Assembly: GCA_001579985.1 (NCBI GenBank)
Contig: LRSR01011187.1
Location: 1 to 30,855, forward strand
Direction of reading: 5' to 3'
Source: Hypsibius dujardini
Taxonomy: Eukaryota > Tardigrada > Eutardigrada > Parachela > Hypsibiidae
DNA length: 30,855 nucleotides
Below the pieces are notes generated by a model that saw nothing but the letters and a program-made list of their open reading frames with translations, had not been told where the DNA came from and made no database searches. Positions 10,927 through 21,200 of this stretch are shown in pieces; positions within the stretch are counted from its first letter, which is position 1; every line of letters starts with the position of its first letter. Position numbers and translations under genes: made by a program.

Positions 10927-11154
10927 CACTGCAGCTGCATCGCCGACAAGCCCCGGAACTGGGTCACCGTACTGTGCTCGTACGAGCTACGATGGACACC
11001 AAATTCACTGCAGCTGCATCACCGACAAGCCCCGGCACTGGGTCACTGTACTGTGCTCGTACGAGCTACGATGGACACCAAAATCACTGCAGCTGCATCA
11101 CCGACAAGCCCCGGCACTGGGTCACTGTACTGTGCTCGTACGAGCTACGATGGG
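10927..11154. repeat. 79-bp tandem repeat, three copies
   Basis: The word CACTGCAGCTGCATC starts copies at 10927, 11006 and 11085, a spacing of exactly 79 bp. Copies 2 and 3 are nearly identical; copy 1 has a few substitutions, and copy 3 loses its end after TACGATGG. Each unit holds the palindromic words CTGCAG and TCGTACGA. Since 79 is not a multiple of three, the frame at 10848-11216 running through it changes reading between copies and is not a credible gene. The array lies about 130 bp after the TFG polyadenylation signal. Confidence 0.9.
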
Positions 11155-11379
11155 CTCGATGGCTAGTATGCACTTTGCACTGCCCGTCACCTTTTCCTCA
11201 TTTGATTGTGCTCTGAATGCTGATTATGCACGACTGAAAGAAACAAAATAGCACGTCGATGAGAAGTGTTGGCAGTTGGCATCCATTTTGCAGTGTGGGT
11301 AGGAAAAATGAAGTACCTCGAGGAGTATATAATTAAATGTATCAAGTCTATGGGTAATCTAGTCACTGAGATTCAATAA

Positions 11380-11451
11380 GGAGTAATAGTCTAGGGGTAT
11401 GATATCCGCTTAGGGTGCGGGTGGTCCCGGGTTCAATTCCCGGTTACTCCC
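11380..11451 (+). tRNA. tRNA-Pro, anticodon AGG
   Basis: A complete cloverleaf without intron. The acceptor stem GGAGTAA pairs with TTACTCC over 7 bp. The D arm holds TAGTCTAGGGGTATGATA (A box). The anticodon arm TCCGC-TTAGGGT-GCGGG has loop TTAGGGT with AGG at 11412-11414 and one G-T pair. The T stem CCGGG/CCCGG encloses loop TTCAATT (B box GGTTCAATTCC). The discriminator base is C (11451), as expected for eukaryotic tRNA-Pro. Position 34 A would be edited to inosine to read CCU, CCC and CCA. Confidence 0.96.
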
Positions 11452-11452
11452 A

Positions 11453-11467
11453 TTTTTGTCATTTTTT
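11453..11467 (+). terminator. RNA polymerase III terminator of tRNA-Pro
   Basis: TTTTT directly follows the tRNA 3' end and is backed up by a second run, TTTTTT, a few bases on. Runs of four or more T terminate polymerase III. Confidence 0.8.
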
Positions 11468-11664
11468 ACCAATACTTCTCAGGAAGAATGACAACTTCTT
11501 AGAACTAATGGCTACCGACCACAGAGAGCCGCTTAAGTTATAGAAGAATCCTATTTTAACCATGGCATTTTATGTATAACATTTTTTAATGTGTGGATTG
11601 TGGAAGCTGGTACAACTTTTCCGGGAAAAATAACCTCAGCACGCGTTAGTATAGTTCATCCGCA

Positions 11665-11875
11665 ACAATTTCCTCCCGGTAATTTTTTTTAATTAATAAT
11701 AAATTCCGGTAATTTTTTTAAATTTCAATAGTTTCCTCCAGTAAACTGTGCTGAATTTTCTGTATTTACTTAATCCCCGCAAATTTGTTGAATTTAATTC
11801 ATTCCTCCCAGTATCATTGTTATGAATGTAATTATTTACTCCCGGGAAATTTATCAAGCTCAATCATTTCCTGTG
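11665..11875. repeat. degenerate minisatellite, unit about 32-35 bp
   Basis: A word like TTTCCTCCCGGTAAATTT, followed by an AT-rich TTGAATTTAAT-like part, recurs at about 11668, 11705, 11729, 11772, 11801, 11836 and 11866. Copies have diverged strongly. A related word, TTTTCCGGGAAAAA, sits near 11617. No coding potential. Confidence 0.55.
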
Positions 11876-11995
11876 TAAGAACGCCGTGTGTGTTAAATAG
11901 AAATAATTTAAATGCACTTAATGGTGCTCCATGAAGTACTGCACAGTAATTTATTGTACGGTAATTACAGGACTTATAAACAGTATTACCTCGTA

Positions 11996-12140
11996 CAGTC
12001 AAAGTCATGAGATTCGAACGACGTCACAGTGTCGTTTCTAATTTACTGTCTCAAACTCCGTTGTAGCAACGGCCGGCTCCGAGCAAACGGTTCCATAGAA
12101 ATAAATTCACATGACCGTTCAAATCCCAGGACTTGGACTG
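11996..12140. mobile_element. 145-bp MITE with CAGTC ends and TA duplication (Tc1/mariner type)
   Basis: The left end CAGTCAAAGTCATGAGATTC (from 11996) matches the complement of the right end, CAGTCCAAGTCCTGGGATTT (to 12140), over more than 25 bp with isolated mismatches. TA flanks both ends (11994-11995 and 12141-12142). Ends starting CAGT next to TA are characteristic of Tc1/mariner transposons and their MITEs. The arms continue to GAACG and a partly pairing centre around CTCCGTTG. There is no open frame, so it depends on an external transposase. Confidence 0.72.
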
Positions 12141-12443
12141 TACTCTACACTGTTGTACCAAAGTGAATCAGTTCCTTTCCGCTCACTTTGCTAGTACATA
12201 AATATTTCGTTCCCCACGGGATGTGTAACTGGTAACCGAGAAACAGCCATCGAAACGTTAGACAACGTTTTTATTCGCTAGAAACGAAACCGAATGAATG
12301 GTCTTTTCACACGTCCGATGTGTTAGCAACTTCTGTTCCCTCCAGGACTAAAAACTGCTAACATATTCCCCCGTGCCTGGGTTGTCGCTCAAAATCGGCG
12401 GATATCTTACAAAATTGTTTTTGCCCGTTTGAAAGAACGCAAA
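12141..12443. other. 3' flank of the mL50 gene
   Basis: This spacer includes the mL50 3' untranslated region on the minus strand. TTTATT at 12270-12275 is a minus-strand AATAAA about 170 bp after the mL50 stop codon and is the best polyadenylation signal candidate. Nothing else was recognised. Confidence 0.5.
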
Positions 12444-14479
12444 CTAAAAGTCACGTTGAGTAAAGGGCCGCGGGAATATGTTTCGACGCATCGGGGACAT
12501 ATCGAGGACTTTCGGCCAGTTGGTCGGCGCTCGACGGCTCTGATATAGTTTCCGGTACTTCAGACCGGTGACAAACAGATGGGTATGCGGGAAGGCGGTC
12601 CGGCCGCCGTAGATGGGGTCGTTGTTGGGGTCGAACCGCGTGGGCTCGTAGTTGACGTGGAGATTGGGCGGTAAATTCTCCATCCGCTGGTACTGTGTCA
12701 GGCCGTTCGTCCCGGAGACCGGCGTCATGTAGAAGTCAAAGACGTTCCCGATCGTCCGCATCTCGTGCAGCTGCGAGTTCGGCACCGGATGAGAGAAGGC
12801 TTTCTCGCAGGCTGTCAGAAACTGCAGAGAGCAAAACGAAAAAGCATGAAGCCTTGAGAACTTTCATCCGGTTCAATCGGGTGAAGCTGAACCGGGCCGG
12901 TTCATTTGACTAGTTTAATTTTCCAACGGCAGTCAATCAATCAATCAGTAACTCAATCAGTCACTCAATCAATCAATCAGTCAATCAATCATACAAAATA
13001 GCAATCGCTAACCAGACAATCATCTTCTTCGAAACGCAGTGTCGAGATTAGTTGAACGAGATTAGCGCACCCCACCTGAAACTTTAAAGCCCTGCTGGGA
13101 AACTGCCAGCTCAGCGGATCATTCGTCATCTGCGCTCCAAACACTTGGCCACATATCTCCTTCATCCGCTCCCCGACGTTCGCTGCCGGCTCATATGGAA
13201 TTTGAATCTTTCCCAACCTGTAAGATAAAAATCATGGGTCAATGCCAGAAGAGGTCAGACATAGAGACGGGCAAATCAAATACGCTTCACGGAAGAGGGA
13301 AATAACATGCAGGCAGTTGCTAAAGCGACAAAAACGAAGGATAACCAGACGCTAAACGATCGGCAATCCATCAATCAACCAACCGAGGTGAACTGACCAA
13401 TCAAGAACCCCTGATCGGACATTGGCGCTTTCAGCTCTGCGTCACTTACATTTACATTTACATTGTAAATAATGCGTTTGAATTTGAATAAAATAAACGC
13501 AAAACAAATATCGATTCATTGCGAGCTATATTTATATAAAAAGTTTATTTAACATAAAAATAAACAGCCATTTTTTCGATACTGTATTTAACAAATACTA
13601 TAAATAATTTATACTACAATTTAAAAGGAATGTTAGGATTTGTTAAATAAGTACATCAATTTAAATATCGCTGTATTTTTTGTGATTTTAAAGAACATTC
13701 AAATACATTTATTTTAAATTAAAAGTCGATTGCTTCCAACATTAAAAATATCCATCCATCAACTATTTACTAACAACATGACGCGCCCACCGCCCCCGTA
13801 GCCTGATTTCTCCCAACAACAATCTTAACTCAACGCTTAATTGACAAATAAAAAAACAGAAGTAATCGCGAGAGATTAGGTAAGAGCAGACGTAAATCAG
13901 TCAGTAGCAGTAGATCATGAACAACTGGCGATTGATTGATTGTATTTAAATGAAGGAATTACCAGGAAGCAATGCATCAATCAACCGCTTCAGAGACTCA
14001 ATCAACCGAACGGACAGCTAACCATCGCTCACATCACATGCATCGATTGATTGATTTACTAAAAAAAATTAACAACTGTCATTTTGCGCCACCGCATTCC
14101 ACCTCAATGGCAATCCCATTCCTCATTAGTACGCCACCATCTCAAACACATTTGCATGCGAACAACATGTCACAGCACAGACACGGACGTACCCTTTATC
14201 GATGAGGCTCTGCAGTGTGGACTTCTCATAGGCGCCGAGGGATTTCGAGTGTACCACTTCCATCTTCAACAAGTCCCGATCACTGGGTCCCTCCTCACTG
14301 TCCCCGCGGTCACCCTGTTCGGGTCCCTTTCTCCGAAACATCTTCCTGAAATCGGCATGCAGGGGATCTGTCGTGGCGAATGCCCGGCAAGGCAGTGCGA
14401 CAAGGGTGTTTTGATGTTGAGGGCCGCTCATCCGTGGGATGAGCAACGCCGCTGCAGATCGATGACACCGGAAAGCCAT
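12444..14479 (-). CDS. MRPL50: mitochondrial large ribosomal subunit protein mL50
   Basis: This is a structural protein of the mitochondrial ribosome large subunit, acting in the matrix. Coding exons in transcript order: 14479-14193, 13217-13076, 12821-12444; 268 aa in frame. The family is recognised in exon 3: HPVPNSQLHEMRTIGNVFDF and NLPPNLHVNYEP match the human C-terminal motif VPNSRLHQM..VLDFY...NLPPNL. Exon 2 carries ERMKEICGQVFG, like the human SRLESYVKEVFG segment. I chose the ATG at 14479 because it opens a basic, Ser/Ala-rich presequence (MAFRCHRSAAALLIPR); an in-frame ATG at 14533 would add 18 hydrophobic residues. The protein is longer than the human one (158 aa), with an extra acidic/basic linker and about 60 more residues at the C terminus. 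All three exon joins keep the motif order. Confidence 0.85.
12930..12995. repeat. (CAAT)n / (TCAA)n microsatellite in mL50 intron 2
   Basis: CAATCAATCAATCAGTAACT-like units run from about 12934 to 12990, interrupted by CAGT and CACT. The same ATTG/CAAT motif recurs in short runs across the window (about 3917, 4130, 5704, 13928, 14043, 16070-16570, 24737, 26488), mostly in introns or spacers. Confidence 0.85.
13218..14192 (-). other. mL50 intron 1
   Basis: A 975-bp intron. Positions 13440-13760 are strongly AT-rich, with TTTAAAT/ATTTAAA words, and short ATTG runs occur at 13928-13940 and 14043-14055. Open frames on the top strand (13972-14205 and 14084-14566) run through this intron and across mL50 exon 1 in antisense and show no recognisable domain. 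Confidence 0.6.
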
Positions 14480-15299
14480 TCGCGAAGCAATACTAATGGC
14501 AAGAAATTTATTAGCAAACACAAAGACAACCAAGACAAGCCGAAGAGAGAACTAGAGATGGATTAAACTGCAAAACCCAAACACCGAAAAAATTAGGAAT
14601 CTGTTTCAAGTGGAATTGGAGTTGTGGAATCTTGAAAGTTGTCGCATTCGCCCAAAGAGTACAGTGCAGTATATATACCCCCTACCCATACATACTCTTT
14701 CGCATTCGTCTTGGCTGCTACTGCCTTGCAGCTTGCTGGTGTGGAATCGTCCGTAGCTCCATTGGAAGTGGAGTCAACAACTGTACGAGTACTGCACAGT
14801 ATGATAAATTTGTATCTCCATTTTTTAGGTTCACAGAAATCCTGTTTTTCTTTTGTTTTACATAATGTTCGCAGTTGTTACTACTAAATGATCCTGAATT
14901 ACGCTCGATTTTCGGTTTCCCACCAGGCTTGGTGATATCTCTCATGAGTTTGCGGCTGCGAGCTTTGCAAACTTTAGCATTAGACTGGGCGACTGGCACA
15001 TTTTCGTCACTTGCCTGGACGCAACGTTGCTCGATCGATTGATTGGTATGGACTCCGATCTGATTTGTTTCCTTGGATTTTCCAAGCCTAAGTGCCATTC
15101 TCCAGTTCAAACATTTAAAATGGCAAATAGTACATCTAAAGAAAATTTGAAAAATGTTAAGCATCATGGAATTCGACCGGTAGTGACTACGGATTTTTTG
15201 TTTCAGGAAAGCGACCGTTGAGAATTTTCTCCAACGGCTGCGCACCTCTACCGTTTGTTAATCTCCCTCTTCCTGCCGTTTCCACTTCGCCGTCAAGAT
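14480..15299. promoter_or_regulatory. shared upstream region between divergent mL50 (-) and CM1 gene (+)
   Basis: The two start codons are about 820 bp apart and point away from each other, so this stretch holds both promoters. A TATATA run (about 14671-14676) lies about 190 bp upstream of the mL50 ATG. TTTGTTTCAG near 15198-15207 looks like an acceptor for a plus-strand 5' untranslated exon of the CM1 gene. A 175-codon minus-strand frame (15245-14718) rich in Lys, Arg and Ser occupies most of the region. Its length is notable, but it has no domain I recognise and could be chance. Confidence 0.4.
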
Positions 15300-18200
15300 A
15301 TGGATCAACGGGCCTGGCTTTCTCGAAGTGATCCCACCTTTCCCGCCCAGGATGAACTGATTTTTGAAGAAAGGTGAGATTGGCTGGTGAGCCTTTAAAA
15401 TGGCGTATTTGTAGCAGGGAAAGTGCGCGATGCGTACGTGGATTCTCTATGGGCGCAATAGGAAATTTCGCTCATGTTACCTGGTGGGTTTTTAATTCGA
15501 CTGCTTATTTTTAGCGCCGAAAATCAGCTTGTGGATTTATCCGAGAGTCCGCAGCAGCGCAATGAGAAAGATGGGAAATCCTCCTCGTCGCCGTCGTTTC
15601 CCAACGGCAACAGCCATGGCCATTTCAATAGTATGTTTATTGTTATCAAAACTTCAAAAGAAAATTATCAAGGCTAGCTGAACATTTTATTGTTAATTGT
15701 TACTAGTACGATAGTGAGTGTGTGATTATTTGATATGCTCTAATTATTTTTAGTATTTATAATTTACCGTAGACGTGCTGTGAAAAATAATTTAAAAAAA
15801 TTAAATATTTGTCAAATTTATAAGTTTGTCGGATCAACTGGAAAAGATGCAACTTCTAATTCAGACGCCGGAAGAGCACTGGTGCTCTACTTACTTGGGA
15901 ACGTTTTCAGCTGTCGAATTCAGAACCGTTCCAAAATATTGTTTTTATTCAGATCTAATTTAGTAATGAATATAAAAATTTATTTTGCCGGTCAAGCTAA
16001 AAAAACTTTTTTTCGGTGAATTTTCAAAGTTGGCAGTTGTCTCAATAGATATGCTGCTGTGTACCGTCAATTGATTGTTTGATTGAAATTGTGGGCAGAC
16101 TGTTAGGTTGATTGTTGATTGATTGGCGTATATTTTGTCATAATGGTTTGGCTAGTCATTGATTGCTTGATTACGTTCTTTAGCATCGCCATTCAGTTGA
16201 TTGTTGATTGACACCACATCTGCACTTTAGTGTTCACTCAAACTACAACCAAAAAGTTAGCCAATCAACAAGCAACCAAATGAACAGCACACACCTTTCA
16301 ATCAAGCAATCAATCGACGGCACACGGCAGCAAATCTGTTGAGACACTTGCCGTCAATTGATCGCTTGATTGAAAGCCATGTGCTGTTCATTTGGTTGAT
16401 TGTTGATTGACTAACTTTTTGGTTGTAGTATGAGTGAACACCAAAGTGCGGATATAGTGTCAATCAACAATCAACTGAATGACGAATGCTAAAGAACGTA
16501 ATCAAGCAATCAATGACTAGCCAAACCATTATGACAAAATAAACGCCAATCAATCAACAATCAACCTAACAGTCTGCCCACAATTTCAATCAAACAATCA
16601 ATTGACGGTATACAGCAGCAAGTCTATTGAGACAACTGCCAACTTTGAAAATTCACCGACAAAAAGTTTTTTTAGCTTGACCGGCAAAATAAATTTTTAT
16701 ATTCATTACTAAATTAGGTTTGAATGAAAAAAATATTTTGGAACGGTTCTGAATTCGACAGCTGAAAACGTTCCCAAGTTAGTCTGAATGTAAGCACACA
16801 AGCGACATGTAATGACGTTTTTTTTTATTCTGTCACAGAAAATGGTGGGCTTCTTAGCCTGTCTTCGCTGAATCTCCCTGCGACTCCACCGCGAGGTCTG
16901 CAGGGGCGGCCTTTGTCGCAGAGCTCCCGATTGGATCGTTTGTCGAGCTATGGCTCTTCCTCTGGTCCCCGTTTCCATTCTGGTCAGCTGACATATAATC
17001 CACCTCACTTCTGCTGTTTCGTTGTAACAGTTTGATTTTGGTCTGCTGCAGCGACGTCTTCTCCAACTGGCGGGAGCCACGGCATGTTTTCCACAAACGA
17101 GATTCACGAGGTGCGTTTAACACTTCTCCTGCACACCTACAGGAATATGTGCCTGATCGTATTTCGCTTCTCAAAATTGGAGTTGACGTAGTACTCTGCT
17201 ATCAGCTGTATTGTTGTTTATATTATTAATAATTTATAATTTAATCTAAAAATTAGCGCATGATCAGTGGCTGATTTTCATTTACAATTGTTTTTTGTTT
17301 GTTTGTTTTATCTAAAATTATAATAAACTGGTTTGGTACAAATTAAGCGGATTGTGCTTGGATATTTTAAATTTAAATTTAAATAAATTAAATCCCCTGC
17401 TGCTATTTGAGATGGTTCTAAGTGGTACCTTACTTTAGATTTCAAATTATATTAAAATGATTTGGTATAAATTAAGCGGAATGTGCTGGGATATCTTAAA
17501 TTAAATTCACTGTTTTTAGTAAGAAAACGTGAAACATTTTTGCCACCTCTCTTATGTCAGGAGTTTATCAGAGTTGTTTTAAATTAATTTAAACTGTTCT
17601 TTGTCTTCAAGATGTAGTCATATAAGTGATATTTGACAAGTTTGATTTCCGCGTTTGTCGATTTTCAGAATTTAAACGCAAAAACGAAAGAAATCTACAA
17701 CCTCAAAGTGAAAGTGGTCAATCTGGAGGAGCAGCTGGAGCGTGCCCGCGAATGCTCCGACAGCAGCATGCTCGATCCTGATCTCGTCGCAATGGTTTGC
17801 ACCCATTTCTCATTACACACTCACAGCAAGCATTCCGGTTGCAAAAGGAAAGAATCTATTTTTAACGTTTTTGAATTGCATTTTCAGAACCATCGTCTGC
17901 AGGACGAGATGGCCTCACTCCGCGCCGACATGCAGCGAGAGCATGAAAAGCATGCCCGCGAGCTGATGGACGCCTTCAACCGCGGCTATCAGGACGCTGA
18001 AGCGGCTGCCGCGCAGGCCAGCGCATTCCTCCGCTGCAGCACACAGTCCAGCGCGACCGGCACCAGCCATCTCGACGGAATCCTCACAAGGTACGAGTAG
18101 AATTAATTCCTCATGACTAAAGCGGTTCTGCGGATGTAAATAGATCCGGGTGGTATAAAAATCGAATAAATAAATAAATGATCTGTTAACATGGAAACAT

Positions 18201-21200
18201 TTACAATCTTAGCCAAGGGGGAAATGGACTTTTTTGGTTTTCTTACTTTTGAAATTCCGCCAGAAAAACGTTTGATATCAATGACGGAATAAATTGCAAT
18301 ATTCAACACTAACTTTAGTCTACCGTCAACGAGAAGATTGAGTACACTGGAGGGTCCGGGGAATGGACAAAAGGGGCGGGGCAGGGGCCAAACCGCCAAT
18401 CGATATTAAATAGAATTCCGAGAGCAGAGCTTTTTTATGATCCAAGTTTTATGATTTAATTTGATCCAAATGTCTTTATAAAAATCGGATTTTTAACAGT
18501 AAGAAACTTCAGGAAACTTTGGGTGTTCCCGTGTTTTTCCAAACTCTAAAGTTCGCTAAAAATAAACCCCTTCGACAAAAACGGCGTATTTATCTCACTC
18601 GTCAGCAGTCATCATTGAATTGAGTCTAGATGAAAAAAATTTCGATTCAACCTGAATTGCGCTCCTCCCGATCTGTGACCTCCGGAATTCTGCTACTGTC
18701 TGGCCGGTCGATTTTAAATATAAATTCAGGCACGACGGCGTTCAGTAATTATAATTTAATAAATTATTCCAAAAAGGGAATCTTGCATGGTGAAGGTAAA
18801 ATTCCAAGAAACTCCCGGTGCCTTCTTAACTCTATATTTTCCAAATTAAAATTTATGGGCAAAATGCTTGAGATCATCATACCTGATGTTTTGGACGAGC
18901 TCTTCATTTGAAATCTTTCCCTTTGCCAACAGAAGCCCTCAAGCTGCGGAAAATAAATCTGGCAAATGGAAACCAGACAGCGCCTTGAAAGCCACTTCGG
19001 AGGTCGCTGTAGCTGCTCAGTTGGAGGAAGCCCGCCGACAGGGCTACGCGGCCGCCCTCGAGGAGCTAGAACAGATTAAGGAACGCCCCGTGCTGCTGGA
19101 GCAGGGCGTGAACACGAGCCTGCTGGCGGTGGAGTCCAATTTTGACGTCACCGAGTACCGTGACTTCCCGGCGAGTGGCGCCCGGCTTGGGGCCGCCTCC
19201 GCGATGAGTCCGTTTAAGCGGACTCGTCTGGCCGCGGGCAGTGACGCGGGGACATTGGGCGGCAGGAGGAGCTCGATTTTGCCGCCGATGCTGTCGTCGA
19301 CGCCGCAGCGGATGACCGGGTTGGAGCGGAAGACCTTTGCGATGCTGATCCAGCGACTGACTGAGTTGATGGAGTTTCTGGAGGCTGGACTGAACGGTGG
19401 GAGCTTTAACGTGTCCGACACGACGCTGAATGATATCTCGCAGTCGTTCAATCGCACCGGTTTGGATATAAGCCTGATCGGTAAATCGGCGGTCATGAAT
19501 TCCGTTTACCTGCAATTTAGGTGTTATTGTGTGTCTGCCTGTCTGTCTTTCTGCATGTCTACGAGAATTTTTCCGCCTATCTGTTTGTTTGCAAGTCTGT
19601 CTATCTAACTGCATGTCGATTGGCTTGGTAAGCAGCAGATTCTATTATACGAGTATACATTGTGCCAGTTCGTTTGCTGTTCTATCTACTTGACTGTGTG
19701 TCGGTTTGTTGGATTGCGTTAACCTGTCAAAAAGATCCGTTTGCTTGATTTGAATTTCCGTTTAGGTTTGAAATCACCTCACTTAATTTAATAACTCAAG
19801 CACAATTGAAGCGAAACTAGCCCTAATTCATAATTCAAAAATAAATCTCGTAGTTAGTTTATTTTTCGCGCAAAGACATTATCTGAGTCTTCGTTCAAAA
19901 TTCGGGACCGAGGTACTCGCTCCGTGATGATGTGATTTGTGTTTGCTCTCCGTAGTTTGTCTCCATTATTGCCGCGACTATTTTGTTACCTTAAACGATA
20001 ATTTTTTCTGTTCACGCAGTCAGCTTCTCATACTCTTCCTCTTTTCTTCAGCTGACGTAGGCAGTGGCGATGGCTCTCATGTGTCCTTCTCACTGGCTGA
20101 TAAGCTGAAGGAGCTCATCGACATCAGCCGCGAACTCTCAATGCACGATGCCGAAGTGGAGACCGACCATGATTGGGAGGCTCTGCAGGAGGAGAAGAAT
20201 GAGCTGATGGAACGTGCGGATGCTCTGAATAAGGCCCTTGCGGCAGCCTCAAGTGTCGCCCTCACGGCAGAGGAGGAGAAAGCTCGACTGGAAGGAAAGC
20301 TCACTGAAGTGGTCTCCGAAGTGGAAAGGTATCCGCAGTTTTGTTTTTTTTTGTTTAAAAGTTTGGGTCAGTGTCAGTGGTTCTAAAACATTGCTTGCTT
20401 TATTTATTGCTATTGCTTTAGTTTGAAAGAGAAGCTCCAAACCACTCACCAAGAGAAGGAGGCAGTGCAGACTGAACTAGCGGGACTCATTGAGAATATT
20501 TCCGGGTTAGTGAAGTCTGATTGCATGCGCCGGTTGCATTTGATTGTGACTTTGTCTGGACTCACATTTGTCTGAATGGAGATCCATTTACCAGCCTTAC
20601 AGCTTATTTGTCCTATGGCCATTATATTGTCTGCCTTTTCCATTTTACCATCTGACAGTTCACTTGTCTGTTTGGGGCTGCACTTGTCTGCATGGACGCT
20701 CGTTCGTCTCTCTGGACATGGAATTGACTGTGTTATCGTGACATTCATTTGCCTGTCTAGACGTTGATTTATCTAGCAGGTTATTTGTCTGTTTAGACGT
20801 GTGGAGGTTCATTTGTCTGCCTGGGCATTTATTTGACGGTCTGGTAGATCACCTGAATGCCTGGACACACATTTGTATGTCTAACAGTTCATCTGTCTGA
20901 ACTTGCACCGGTCTAACTGGCCAGCCCCTTTGACTGTATCTGCTTGTTCGCCTATCTGAATTTTTCAGTTTTTATTCAGTCCTTTGACTCAACGCTCGGC
21001 TCAGAGAAATAACAGTTTTATCTTTCGCTTAGGCTGGAACAGCAAATGGCCGACCACCAGGAGAACCAGCGCTTCATTATGGAGAATACCGCGCGACGAC
21101 CGGACTGCCACGCCTCCACCGCCACCGATGTGGTCATGGACGAGCTGGACGCCGATTTGGCCGTCGCCAAGGATGAAAACGCCAATCTCACTCAGCAGGT

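Noticed and set aside
10848-11216. 122-codon frame across the 79-bp array
   Set aside because: The repeat unit is not a multiple of three, so each copy is read in a different frame; no start context or homology.
12695-12913. Ser/Arg-rich plus-strand frame
   Set aside because: Antisense shadow of mL50 exon 3, whose minus-strand frame matches the family.
14084-14566. 160-codon plus-strand frame
   Set aside because: Antisense to mL50 exon 1 and its intron; no recognisable domain.
16709-17174. Minus-strand frames of 106-132 codons
   Set aside because: They overlap CM1 gene exons 3-4 in antisense and part of the foldback arm; the plus-strand exon chain is better supported.
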